In this document: positions 37,201-45,378 of the stretch, piece after piece
Layout: each line of letters starts with the position of its first letter
How positions within the stretch are numbered: position 1 is the first letter of the stretch
NCBI GenBank assembly: GCA_036743375.1
Contig: DAINPP010000002.1
Coordinates: 1 to 64,000 of the forward strand
Length of the DNA: 64,000 nucleotides
Source of the DNA: DAINPP01 sp036743375
GTDB taxonomy: Bacteria; Thermotogota; Thermotogae; MWEM01
Reading direction: 5' to 3'
Notes under the pieces: generated by a model
The model's input: the letters and a program-made list of their open reading frames with translations, nothing else
Database searches by the model: none
Told to the model about the DNA's origin: nothing
Program-made: the position numbers and the translations under genes

Positions 37201-37290
37201 CAAAAAATCCCACAGATACGTTCTTAAGAACAAAAAATCCCACAGATACGTTCTTAAGAACAAAAAATCCCACAGAAGCGTTCTTAAGAA
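37201..37290. repeat. Three tandem 30-bp units, each with a GTTCTTAAGAAC palindrome
   Basis: Three head-to-tail units of CAAAAAATCCCACAG-ATACGTTCTTAAGAA. The first two are identical and the third differs at two bases (AAGCG for ATACG). Each unit boundary forms the perfect 12-bp palindrome GTTCTTAAGAAC (the last one degenerates after TTAAGAA). A degenerate half unit (CATAAGAACAAA) precedes. There are no spacers, so this is not a CRISPR array. It lies between the histidine kinase stop and the epimerase start. It could be an operator array or a slippage product. Confidence 0.9.
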
Positions 37291-37320
37291 GTCCCCCACA
37301 AAGGATATTAAGAAAGCAGT

Positions 37321-38997
37321 TTATTGTTCCTTTCTTTTAAACCCGGGATGAATAGTGACGACAGGCTTGACGGGTATTAAACAGGTAAAAGTGGAGCCGA
37401 CATTCGGAAAACTTTTTATCGAGATATTTCCATTCAGATTTTTTACAATGGCACTGACTTTGGGCAATCCGAGTCCCAACCCCTGAAATTCTTTTGTCAA
37501 ACTCAAGTCTTTCTGATAGAACATCTCAAATATCCTTTTCTGAGTCTTTTTATCCATCCCTATTCCGGTATCAGTAACTTCTATCTCAAGTAAGCCGCTT
37601 TGCCAAGTAAGTTCCTTATAGCTCAATATCACTTTTACCTCTCCCGAAAAAGTAAATTTGATTGCATTATCGAGAAGTTTGTCTATCATTTGCTTGATGC
37701 GTGACCCGTTGCCGAAAAAATCCGGGACATTGAATGATTCTATATTAAAATTCAATCCCTTTTCTTCAGCACATATTTTAAAGAGGTCATAGGTTTTCCC
37801 AACAATATCCGCAACAATGACCTTCTCTTCAGATTCCTCATAATCCTCTTTGTTGAGCCTTATGATATCATACAAGTCATCAAAGACGGTTTCAAGCTGA
37901 ATGGCCGATTTATGAGCCATGTTGATCAGATACAGATACTCTTCATTCTCAAGGACCGCAAGCAAAGTTTCAAGGGACGCAATAATCCCCGTAATAGGCG
38001 TTCTGATCTCATGACTGAGATTCGAAAGGAATTCATTTTTCACACGGTTAGATTCTCTTGCCCTTTTTTCTGCAAGGTATAATTCCCTTCGGGTATCAAC
38101 ATTTGCCAGGATAGCTGCAAATAAGCTTAACAGTCTCTCCTCTTTACCGGTATACCTGTAATAATCCCTGATTGATTCTATTCCCATAAAGCCGAGACAA
38201 TCCTGACCATTCATAATCGGTATGGCAATAATGCTCTTTATCTTTAACGATTGCAGGATGCTTTTTAACCGATCATTTTTCAACATAGAGACGTCTTCGA
38301 TCTTTATCAGCTGTCCTTTTTTATGAAATTCTACCCAGTCCATCATCTCTTCTATTGAAACGTTCTGAAATTTGTCAATAACCGGTTCAATCCCTGGTGC
38401 ACACCATTCAAAAATATTCGTAACCGTACCTTTTTCAAAATGATACCGGAAGATATAGGCTCTATCGGCTTTAAAAAAGATGGTTAATTCCTTAAGCGCC
38501 TCGTTGATCTTTTCATTTGCCTGCTTAAGGGGTAGATTGATATATTCTGAAGCCATTTTCATGATAATCTGTTCTATTGCGAGATGATGCTTCAGGTTTT
38601 CAAGAGTTTTTATTTGTTTTGAGACATCGTTTAAAAGACAAAACATGACTTTTTGATCATACAAGTCAACACATTCGCCTGAAACGGTCGCAGAAATTGT
38701 TTCAGCCGATTTTGTCTTCAATGAAACTCGGTAATCTAAAAATGAGGTTTCGGATTTAATCAAATGGAACAGTTTCTTTTGTTCCGTCTCTTTCGGAAAA
38801 AGAAGCGTAGAGTCAAGACTTGTTGATTCGATGTCGGGTTTTAAATAACCGGTCTTTTCTTCAAATCTTCTATTTACCCATAGAAATTCCCCCGTATCAC
38901 AGGAAGTAATAAAAACAGGAACAGGTATTTTATAAAAGACTTCGACAAAACAAGGAACATCTTCTTTTTTTAAGCTTTGATCGTCTTTATTATCCAA
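37321..38997 (-). CDS. PAS-GAF sensor histidine kinase (soluble)
   Basis: 558-aa kinase with no membrane segment. Start TTG (MDNKDDQSLKKED) with GGGTGAT upstream. PAS domain at about 20-135 (IPVPVFITSCDTGEFLWVNR), a GAF domain at 155-305 (FFKADRAYIFRYHFEKGTV; IIAIPIMNGQDCLGFMGIES), HisKA with phospho-acceptor His in NLSHEIRTPITG near residue 327, and HATPase with N-box DKLLDNAIKFTF, G1 DTGIGM and G2 GLGLGLPKV. No receiver domain is fused and no response regulator is adjacent, so it is an orphan kinase. It lies upstream of the epimerase in the same direction, separated by the tandem repeats. Confidence 0.92.
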   Translation of the reverse strand: MDNKDDQSLKKEDVPCFVEVFYKIPVPVFITSCDTGEFLWVNRRFEEKTGYLKPDIESTSLDSTLLFPKETEQKKLFHLIKSETSFLDYRVSLKTKSAETISATVSGECVDLYDQKVMFCLLNDVSKQIKTLENLKHHLAIEQIIMKMASEYINLPLKQANEKINEALKELTIFFKADRAYIFRYHFEKGTVTNIFEWCAPGIEPVIDKFQNVSIEEMMDWVEFHKKGQLIKIEDVSMLKNDRLKSILQSLKIKSIIAIPIMNGQDCLGFMGIESIRDYYRYTGKEERLLSLFAAILANVDTRRELYLAEKRARESNRVKNEFLSNLSHEIRTPITGIIASLETLLAVLENEEYLYLINMAHKSAIQLETVFDDLYDIIRLNKEDYEESEEKVIVADIVGKTYDLFKICAEEKGLNFNIESFNVPDFFGNGSRIKQMIDKLLDNAIKFTFSGEVKVILSYKELTWQSGLLEIEVTDTGIGMDKKTQKRIFEMFYQKDLSLTKEFQGLGLGLPKVSAIVKNLNGNISIKSFPNVGSTFTCLIPVKPVVTIHPGFKRKEQ

Positions 38998-39144
38998 TCA
39001 GTATCACCCGATGAGTAAAAGTGTATGATAATCCCGTATTATTATAACATTTAACACGCCGAGACATCAAATTAAACAAGTGTGTTCGGTAGTCCTCTCA
39101 AATTTAGATATAAAATATGTAAACTCACAAAACCTTTTTGAGGA

Positions 39145-39173
39145 TTGAAACAGGCAATGACATATGTTATAAT
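39145..39173 (+). promoter_or_regulatory. Sigma-70-type promoter of the amino-acid importer
   Basis: TTGAAA, 17-base spacer, perfect TATAAT. It would give an untranslated leader of about 130 bases before the binding-protein ATG. I do not recognise a riboswitch in that leader. Confidence 0.65.
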
Positions 39174-39311
39174 TTCTGTTGTTTCTATCACAAACGCTCT
39201 TAATTTATAACAGATGATACGGGGAATCGTCAGTTTAATTACAAAAAATCAAATTCAGAAGGCTTTTCACGGCTTTGCTTTTGCTATCATAAATATATTG
39301 GAGGAGATTTT

Positions 39312-40034
39312 ATGAAAAAAGCTTTGTTTTTTGTATTAATTGTTATGATCGTCTGTTCTTTCGGATTTGCAAAAGTTTACAGAGTTGGTACAAGTGCCGG
39401 ATTCCCACCATTTGAATTCGTTGAAAATGGTGAATTTGTCGGATTTGACATGGATCTCATGAGAGAAATCGCCAAGGAAATGGGATTTGAGATCGAGATC
39501 ATCGACATGAGTTTTGATTCACTCATCGCAGGACTTGTTTCAGGAAACCTCGATGTTATCGCTGCAGGAATGACCATCACAGAACAAAGGGCAAAAGTCG
39601 TTGATTTTTCAGATGCCTACTGGACCGCCGATCAGAGTATTTCGGTGAAGGCTGACTCGGATTTTGATCTCACCGTTCTCTTCGGAAAGCACAACATCGG
39701 TGTACAGACGGGAACAACTGGAGATCTCTGGGTCGAGGAGGCACTGGAGAAAACCGGAATCCTTACCGGAAATTACAGGAGATATGATACCTTTGTCCTT
39801 GCAATGACAGACCTTGAAAATGAAAACCTCGATGCCGTTATCCTCGATTCACCGGTTGCAGACAGATTTGCAAAGGTTCGCCCGGTGAAGACCGTTGGGA
39901 TTATCAAATCAGATGAAAAATACGGACTTGCCGTTAAAAAAGGCAACAAAGCATTGCTCGATATGCTCAATGAAGGCATGAAAAAGCTCGAAGAAAATGG
40001 GAAAATTGATGAATTGATTGCAAAATACTTCTGA
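39312..40034 (+). CDS. Polar amino-acid ABC importer, solute-binding protein
   Basis: 240-aa exported protein of the family 3 binding proteins. Signal peptide 1-20 (ends GFAKVY). Characteristic elements: GTSAGFPPFEFVENGEFVGFDMDL at the mature N-terminus, DSLIAGLVSGNLDVIAAGMTITEQRAKVVDFSDAY, GVQTGTTGDLW, and DAVILDSPVA. These place it with glutamine/arginine/lysine binders; the exact amino acid cannot be told. GGAGGAG precedes the ATG. It heads a four-gene operon with two permeases and an ATPase, and is followed by a terminator hairpin that should favour its own expression. Confidence 0.94.
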   Translation: MKKALFFVLIVMIVCSFGFAKVYRVGTSAGFPPFEFVENGEFVGFDMDLMREIAKEMGFEIEIIDMSFDSLIAGLVSGNLDVIAAGMTITEQRAKVVDFSDAYWTADQSISVKADSDFDLTVLFGKHNIGVQTGTTGDLWVEEALEKTGILTGNYRRYDTFVLAMTDLENENLDAVILDSPVADRFAKVRPVKTVGIIKSDEKYGLAVKKGNKALLDMLNEGMKKLEENGKIDELIAKYF

Positions 40035-40050
40035 TACAGATCATAAAAGG

Positions 40051-40073
40051 CCACGCGTAAAGCGTGGTTTTTT
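40051..40073 (+). terminator. Intra-operon terminator after amino-acid binding protein
   Basis: CCACGC-GTAAA-GCGTGG followed by TTTTTT, a complete intrinsic terminator placed between the binding protein and permease genes. Confidence 0.88.
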
Positions 40074-40108
40074 ATTCTTAAACCAATTGATGAAAGGCGG
40101 GGAGTATC

Positions 40109-40786
40109 ATAGATAAATTACAATTATTTTTTAACTCTTTACCCTTGCTCCTGAGAGGAACATTGGTTACATTGCAATTGACTTTCATGACACTTGGTAT
40201 CGGTCTTGTGCTTTCGATTCCATTTTCTTTCGGACAGGTGTATGGTCCCAAATGGGTAAAAATATTGATCGGGATTTATGAAAAGATCTTCAGAAGCATA
40301 CCCGGAATTGTCATCCTGTTCCTCATCTATTATGGACTACCAAATCTCGGTATACAGATGGCACCCTTCTGGGCCTGTGTGATCGGACTCGGACTAAGAA
40401 GTGCCGCCTATCAGTCACAGTTGTTCAGAGGCGCCATTCAGTCCATTTCACCAACTCAGATGCGCGCCTCGCGTTCGCTTGGCATGAGCAAGATGCAGGG
40501 TTTCAAGAACATCATCCTTCCACAGGCATTCCGTGTTGCCCTCCCACCCTGGGCAAATGAGTTTACCATCGTTTTAAAAGACTCTTCCTTTGCCTATGCA
40601 CTGGGCGTTACCGAACTTCTGAGAGAGGGGCGATACATCATCGCAACGTCTTACGAACCCCTTCTCATCTTTCTGATGATCGCCGCTATCTATTTTATCA
40701 TCAGTATCATCCTCAACAAGAGCCTCGCAATGCTCGAAAGAAAATTGTCCATACCCGGATTTGAGATAAGGGAGAAGATAAAATGA
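40109..40786 (+). CDS. Amino-acid ABC importer permease, apparent non-ATG (AUA) start
   Basis: Inner-membrane permease of the HisM/GlnP family. Family similarity starts with DKLQLFFNSLPLLLRGTLVTLQLT, but no ATG, GTG or TTG lies before that segment. GGGGAG at 40099-40104 is followed 4 bases later by ATA GAT AAA, so AUA (or the AUC just before it) is the best-placed start. The nearest standard codon is a TTG at 40145, 12 residues into the conserved region and without a ribosome site. Coupling loop RGAIQSISPTQMRASRSLG is normal. The stop overlaps the next gene by 4 bases. A sequencing error in an ATG would also explain this. Confidence 0.85.
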   Translation: MDKLQLFFNSLPLLLRGTLVTLQLTFMTLGIGLVLSIPFSFGQVYGPKWVKILIGIYEKIFRSIPGIVILFLIYYGLPNLGIQMAPFWACVIGLGLRSAAYQSQLFRGAIQSISPTQMRASRSLGMSKMQGFKNIILPQAFRVALPPWANEFTIVLKDSSFAYALGVTELLREGRYIIATSYEPLLIFLMIAAIYFIISIILNKSLAMLERKLSIPGFEIREKIK

Positions 40787-41541
40787 CAGAAAACAGGCCT
40801 ATTTTAACGATAAAAAATCTGAAAAAGAGTTTTGGAACCAATGAAGTGCTGAAAGACGTGAGTTTTACCATGAACAAAGGTGAAACAAAGGTAATCATCG
40901 GTCCGAGCGGAACCGGAAAAAGCACCCTTCTAACCTGTATCAATCAGCTTGTCCTACCGGACAGCGGGGAAATCTTCCTGAAAGATATCGATGTAACAAA
41001 GGCTGAAAACATGAACACCATCAGACAGCAGATCGGGTTTGTCTTTCAGGATTTCGGACTCTTCAACCATCTGACGGCGTTGAAGAATGTCATGATCGGA
41101 CCCGTAAAAGTAAAAAAGATGAGCAAGGCAGATGCCAGAGATCTCGCAATAGAAGAACTTAAAAGGGTCGGATTGATTGAACATGCCGACAAATATCCGG
41201 CTCAGCTTTCTGGCGGTCAGAAACAGCGTGTCGGTATTGCAAGGGCACTCGCCATGCAGCCGGAGATCATCCTCTTTGACGAACCGACATCGGCTCTGGA
41301 CCCGGAACTGATAGGGGAAGTTCTCAGCGTCATGAAGGAGCTTGCGAGGAACAAGATGACCATGCTGATCGTTACCCATGAGATGGGATTTGCCCGAACC
41401 GTGTCCGACGAGATCATCTTCATGGAAGGCGGTGTCATCGTAGAGCAGGGACCACCCGAGAAACTCTTCAAAAATCCGGAAAACAGGAGAACCGGAGAAT
41501 TCCTCTTCAAACTGACCGAACTATACGGCGAAGGTGATTGA
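40783..41541 (+). CDS. glnQ: Amino-acid ABC importer ATPase (GlnQ-like)
   Basis: 252-aa cytosolic ATPase driving uptake. Walker A GPSGTGKST, Q-loop FVFQDFGLF, signature LSGGQKQR, Walker B ILFDEPTSALDPE, and switch His VTHEMGFAR. It overlaps the upstream permease by 4 bases (ATGA) and its TGA overlaps the ATG of the next permease, so translation is coupled through the operon. Confidence 0.95.
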   Translation: MTENRPILTIKNLKKSFGTNEVLKDVSFTMNKGETKVIIGPSGTGKSTLLTCINQLVLPDSGEIFLKDIDVTKAENMNTIRQQIGFVFQDFGLFNHLTALKNVMIGPVKVKKMSKADARDLAIEELKRVGLIEHADKYPAQLSGGQKQRVGIARALAMQPEIILFDEPTSALDPELIGEVLSVMKELARNKMTMLIVTHEMGFARTVSDEIIFMEGGVIVEQGPPEKLFKNPENRRTGEFLFKLTELYGEGD

Positions 41542-42218
41542 TGATGCTGAACAATATCATCGAAATTGTCGCAGAACACTGGCCGGACCTCCTCGAAGGT
41601 CTGGGACTGACGTTGCTGATGGCATTGATTTCTATGTCTTTCGGCACTTTTTTCGGGACAATCCTCGCCTTTTTAAAGGTTTACTCCAATAAAGTCGTCC
41701 GTGCTGTCGTCACCGGATACATAGAGATCATCCGCGGAACACCGATGCTCGTTCAGATATTCATCCTCTACTTTGCCCTTCCCGTTTATGGAATCAAACT
41801 GAGTGCGTTCACGGCTGCGGTGATCGGATTTATCCTGAACAGTGCAGCGTATCAGGCAGAATACACACGCGGTGCCATACAGTCGATAGAAAAAAATCAG
41901 ATGACTGCCGCCCGTTCACTCGGGATGACAAAGAATCAGGCCATCTTGAGCATCATATTGCCTCAGACGATAAAAAATGCCATACCGGCCTGGACAAACG
42001 AATTCATCTACCTCTTAAAATATACATCACTGGCCTATATCGTAGGTGCGGAAGAACTGATGGAGAAAGCTAAAGTCATCGCAAGCCGTAATTTTCTCTT
42101 CTTCGAAGTTTACGTGGTCGTTGCCGTCATCTATCTGATCATCGTACTCCTTCTGACCTGGGCCCTGAGAAAGATCGAACAGAAACTCGATATCCCTGGT
42201 TTTGAAACCGTCAGATAA
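41541..42218 (+). CDS. Amino-acid ABC importer permease 2 (HisQ/GlnP-like)
   Basis: 225-aa permease with about five membrane segments (start MMLNNIIEIVAEHWPDLLEGL). Coupling loop RGAIQSIEKNQMTAARSLGMTKNQA. It is the partner of the permease before the ATPase. Having two different permeases in one operon suggests a heterodimeric pore as in HisQM, rather than the homodimer of many GlnP systems. The ATG overlaps the TGA of the ATPase gene. A hairpin follows the stop. Confidence 0.92.
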   Translation: MMLNNIIEIVAEHWPDLLEGLGLTLLMALISMSFGTFFGTILAFLKVYSNKVVRAVVTGYIEIIRGTPMLVQIFILYFALPVYGIKLSAFTAAVIGFILNSAAYQAEYTRGAIQSIEKNQMTAARSLGMTKNQAILSIILPQTIKNAIPAWTNEFIYLLKYTSLAYIVGAEELMEKAKVIASRNFLFFEVYVVVAVIYLIIVLLLTWALRKIEQKLDIPGFETVR

Positions 42219-42224
42219 ACCTTT

Positions 42225-42251
42225 CAGCTCATGTGTGTTAAACATGAGCTG
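42225..42251 (+). terminator. Hairpin at the end of the amino-acid importer operon
   Basis: CAGCTCATGT and ACATGAGCTG form a perfect 10-bp stem around GTGTTAA. Only TT follows, so it is a weaker terminator or an mRNA 3'-end stabiliser. Confidence 0.6.
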
Positions 42252-42284
42252 TTCCCTTCTTAAAAATCCACCCCTCTGTCATCT

Positions 42285-42310
42285 GAGGAAGAATTCCTCT
42301 GTGATATAAT
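42285..42310 (+). promoter_or_regulatory. Hydrogenase promoter with palindromic operator
   Basis: Extended -10 TGATATAAT at 42302-42310. Just upstream, at 42285-42299, GAGGAA-GAA-TTCCTC is a perfect inverted repeat occupying the -35/spacer region, where a repressor or activator would act. The cognate regulator is not known. Confidence 0.5.
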
Positions 42311-42354
42311 CGCTTCAGATGATATAAAACTGATCGACTCCAGAGGAGGATAAG

Positions 42355-43860
42355 ATGAAATATGAATATAAAACGCTTGCAGATATAAGGCAGAAGGTCT
42401 TTACGGCCGTCAGTAAGATGGCTTTTGACGATGATCTGTCCGAATTGGCGAATATTCCCTATGAGATCATCCCCGGAGACATCGCGAAATACCGCGAAAG
42501 CTCCTTTCTCGAAAGAGCCATCGTCAGTGCCAGGATAAGACTGGCGATGGGTTTGAATCTGAGGACAAATGACCGTGAAAGACCCATCACAGAAGGAATA
42601 GAAGAAGCGGATATTCCCTCAAAATATTATGAACCGCCACTGATCAACATCATCAAATTTGCCTGTGATGCCTGCCCGACAGACAGTTATGAGGTAACCA
42701 ACATGTGCCGCGGCTGTCTGGCACATCCCTGTGTGGAGGTCTGTCCGAAAGATGCCATCCATATCATCAAGGGAAAAAGTGTCATCGATCAGGAAAAATG
42801 TATCAAATGCGGCATGTGTGCAAAGGCCTGTCCCTACACGGCCATCATCAAACACGAACGGCCCTGTGCTGCGGCATGTGGTGTGGATGCCATTTTCTCA
42901 GATGAATACGGAAGGGCCAGTATAGATTATGAAAAATGCGTCAGTTGCGGCATGTGTCTCGTAAACTGCCCGTTTGGCGCCATATCCGATAAAAGTCAGA
43001 TCTATCAGCTCATTCAGGCAATGAACCGGAACTATGATGTGGTTGCCATCGTTGCCCCGTCTTATCTCGGACAATTTGGTAAAAATGTGGGATTTAACGA
43101 CTTTAAAACGACGCTGATAAAACTCGGATTTAAGGATGTCGTTGAAGTAGCGATCGGAGCGGATATTTGCGCCATTGATGAAGCGGAGGCCTTTCTGAAA
43201 GAGGTTCCGGAAGAAATGGCATTCATGGGAACCTCCTGCTGTCCATCGTGGTCCTCTATGGCAAAACGCCTTTACCCGGAGAGAGCGGATCATATCTCTA
43301 TGGCTCTGACCCCGATGGTCTTTGCCGCACGTCTTGTCAGGGAAACCTATCGAGAGGCAAAGATCGTGTTTATAGGGCCATGCAGCGCGAAAAAATTAGA
43401 AGCATCGCGAAAAAGCGTCAGGAGTGAAGTGGACTTCGTCATCACATTCGAAGAACTGGCCGGCATGCTTAGTGCGAAAGACATAGAAATAAGGGGAACG
43501 GATAAAAGTCTGAATGATGAGGCAACCGGTGCCGGAAGAGGTTTTGCCGTATCCGGTGGCGTCTCGAAAGCGGTAGCCGATCTCATAAAAAAGAAAAATC
43601 CCGAAACGGAGATCAAAATTCATAACGTTGATGGATTGAGGGAATGCAGGCAGCTCTACCAGGATGCGGTTAAGGGAAAATACGACGGTTATCTGCTGGA
43701 AGGGATGGCCTGTCCGGGGGGATGTGTTGCCGGAGCCGGCTGTATCGTTAACCCGGTTATTTCAGGCAGTCAGGTAAAAGCTGCTGCGAAAGGATCCGAA
43801 TTAAAAACGGTGGATGAGTCGAAATATGCAGACAAACTCTATCTGCTGGAAGGAAAATAA
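42355..43860 (+). CDS. [FeFe] hydrogenase, monomeric, multi-cluster
   Basis: 501-aa cytosolic enzyme that reduces protons to H2 with reduced ferredoxin (or the reverse). H-cluster motifs are complete: L1 TSCCPSW near residue 295, L2 GPCSAKK near 342, L3 EGMACPGGCVAGAG near 450. The GPC form of L2 (in place of MPC) is characteristic of the poorly studied group B hydrogenases. The N-terminal part carries several iron-sulphur motifs: CRGCLAHPCVEVCP near 120, CIKCGMCAKACP near 150, an extra PCAAACG near 170, CVSCGMCLVNCP near 198. AGAGGAGG precedes the ATG. It stands alone, with no HydB/C partners or maturases nearby. Role: electron disposal in fermentation or redox sensing. Confidence 0.95.
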   Translation: MKYEYKTLADIRQKVFTAVSKMAFDDDLSELANIPYEIIPGDIAKYRESSFLERAIVSARIRLAMGLNLRTNDRERPITEGIEEADIPSKYYEPPLINIIKFACDACPTDSYEVTNMCRGCLAHPCVEVCPKDAIHIIKGKSVIDQEKCIKCGMCAKACPYTAIIKHERPCAAACGVDAIFSDEYGRASIDYEKCVSCGMCLVNCPFGAISDKSQIYQLIQAMNRNYDVVAIVAPSYLGQFGKNVGFNDFKTTLIKLGFKDVVEVAIGADICAIDEAEAFLKEVPEEMAFMGTSCCPSWSSMAKRLYPERADHISMALTPMVFAARLVRETYREAKIVFIGPCSAKKLEASRKSVRSEVDFVITFEELAGMLSAKDIEIRGTDKSLNDEATGAGRGFAVSGGVSKAVADLIKKKNPETEIKIHNVDGLRECRQLYQDAVKGKYDGYLLEGMACPGGCVAGAGCIVNPVISGSQVKAAAKGSELKTVDESKYADKLYLLEGK

Positions 43861-43934
43861 TCTCAACGGCATAAATTTAGCAATAATTTTGATTCTTCTT
43901 GTGAGGACAACTCACTGAGTACAATATTGAGCGA

Positions 43935-43964
43935 CCGGATATACGGATGTTTAAGTATATCCGG
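43935..43964. terminator. Hairpin between hydrogenase and convergent exporter operon
   Basis: CCGGATATAC and GTATATCCGG form a perfect 10-bp stem with a 10-base loop. There is no T-run, so the terminator function is inferred from the convergent position. Confidence 0.55.
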
Positions 43965-43981
43965 GATTCTACAGGTATTAA

Positions 43982-44698
43982 TCATCTATCAGTCTTCTTT
44001 GAAAAACCTTTCTTTAATCCAAGAAACCAGAAAGCGGATACTATAAAAGCGATCAGGTAGTAAACGGGTTTGTTCTCATGAATCGCTTTTGCGGCCCAGA
44101 ATGACGGCAACGGCGACAGCAGATACTGAATAGCGCCTTTGAGAAAAAATGGTCCTATCAACCCAAACGTTAAAAGAGAAGATAATTTTGCAACGGCCAT
44201 TCCCTCCAGTTTGTTCGTGGAAAACGTGACAATCAGCATGGCGATGATTATTCCCTGAACCGTTCCTGAAAAGGATAGGAGAACGATGTTGAAAAAGGAT
44301 ATTTCCGTCAGTTTAAACACCGGCAGCAACAGAGCAGAAACGGTAAAAGCCAGTATTGCCGGAATTCCAACTCTTGAAAACAGATACCCCCTCTTTCCCA
44401 ATGGTGTCACAAAAAGGTATCCGGCAATATGATCATCCATTTCCTCTAAAATAACCAATGCCGAGACAAAACAAAACATAATAGGTGCCAGCATGGCAAA
44501 AAACACGTCAAAAAGTCCATAATAAGGTGAAAGAACGGAGGTTGAGGAAAATTGACTAATCAGAAACCGTTCGGACAGCGGAATGACAAATTTAAAAAAA
44601 AGACCGCTAAGTAATGGTATCAGGCAAACCATAAAAAGCATCATGTCTTTTTTCACAGTCGTCATCATCTGCATAAAACTCATCTGTATCGCTTTCAT
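43982..44698 (-). CDS. ABC-2 type exporter permease B
   Basis: 238-aa membrane protein with six predicted segments. I start at MKAIQMSFMQMM because GGGAGGGATC lies 7 bases before that ATG, whose first base pair overlaps the stop of the upstream gene (ATGA). Features: LIPLLSGLFFKFVIPL, an amphipathic PLGKRGYLFSRVGIPAI loop (connecting the first two halves as in ABC-2 permeases) and a C-terminal charged tail KKGFSKKTDR. It likely pairs with permease A. It resembles the fluoroquinolone-type exporter permeases of Gram-positive bacteria, but the substrate is unknown. Confidence 0.87.
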   Translation of the reverse strand: MKAIQMSFMQMMTTVKKDMMLFMVCLIPLLSGLFFKFVIPLSERFLISQFSSTSVLSPYYGLFDVFFAMLAPIMFCFVSALVILEEMDDHIAGYLFVTPLGKRGYLFSRVGIPAILAFTVSALLLPVFKLTEISFFNIVLLSFSGTVQGIIIAMLIVTFSTNKLEGMAVAKLSSLLTFGLIGPFFLKGAIQYLLSPLPSFWAAKAIHENKPVYYLIAFIVSAFWFLGLKKGFSKKTDR

Positions 44699-45378
44699 AA
44701 TTTGATCCCTCCCGTATACCGCCACATCTTTGCTACGCGACGCCCTGCAATCCGAAACAGGAGATATAACACAAAGACTGTCAGGAACGTTTTTAATAGA
44801 ATATTATCCGTTTGCCCCATAATCATGCCCATACAGATATTTACCGGATAATAGGTTAGAAATTCAGGTCCCGCGTCAAACAGATAGAAAAGAGACGGGA
44901 CAAAACAGATGATTTCTACCGGTATCACCGCTATGAGAAACTGGTTCAAACTGTTAATTCCAGATGCGACAATCATCGCGAGAAGGGTAAACATGGCAGA
45001 CGATAAGGCCGTCCCGACCAGGATGAGAAGAATATGAGCGCTACCGGCGGCGATTGATAGGGCAAGGGCAACAACAAGTGCCATAAAGCCGAATGAAATC
45101 ACTTTCGAAATAATATACTCCCCCACCTTTAAGGGGGATGTAATAAACGCATCCACCACCCTTTGATTTTTTTCCAGTAAAATGACGGCTCCCATAAAAA
45201 ACAGTCCCATGGCAGCCGGATCTGAAAAAATCATGACAGCCGCAGCTTTTTCACGCCATGAAACCGGGAGGGCCGACAAGACGATGACATACAGTACGGT
45301 TACAACCCCATAAACGAAATAAAAACCGTACTTCACCTGAAAACGCATATCCCATGAAATCAGATGCCCCATCCTCAT
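44695..45378 (-). CDS. ABC-2 type exporter permease A
   Basis: 227-aa membrane protein with six predicted segments. LLEKNQRVVDAFITSPLKVGEYIISKVI is the membrane-adjacent element typical of fluoroquinolone/heme-type ABC-2 permeases. Start and stop overlap its neighbours by 4 bases each, so the three exporter genes are translationally coupled. Together they form an export system controlled by the TetR protein upstream. Confidence 0.87.
   Translation of the reverse strand: MRMGHLISWDMRFQVKYGFYFVYGVVTVLYVIVLSALPVSWREKAAAVMIFSDPAAMGLFFMGAVILLEKNQRVVDAFITSPLKVGEYIISKVISFGFMALVVALALSIAAGSAHILLILVGTALSSAMFTLLAMIVASGINSLNQFLIAVIPVEIICFVPSLFYLFDAGPEFLTYYPVNICMGMIMGQTDNILLKTFLTVFVLYLLFRIAGRRVAKMWRYTGGIKL

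Noticed and set aside
37201..37290. Possible CRISPR array
   Set aside because: Repeat units are directly contiguous with no unique spacers, and no cas genes are present.
37160..37351. Open frame with repeated NKKSHRYVLK motif
   Set aside because: It is only the translation of the 30-bp tandem repeat; no ribosome site and no conserved domain.
39174..39311. Possible riboswitch in the amino-acid importer leader
   Set aside because: I could not fit a lysine, glycine, SAM or T-box pattern to the leader. A covariance-model search would be needed.
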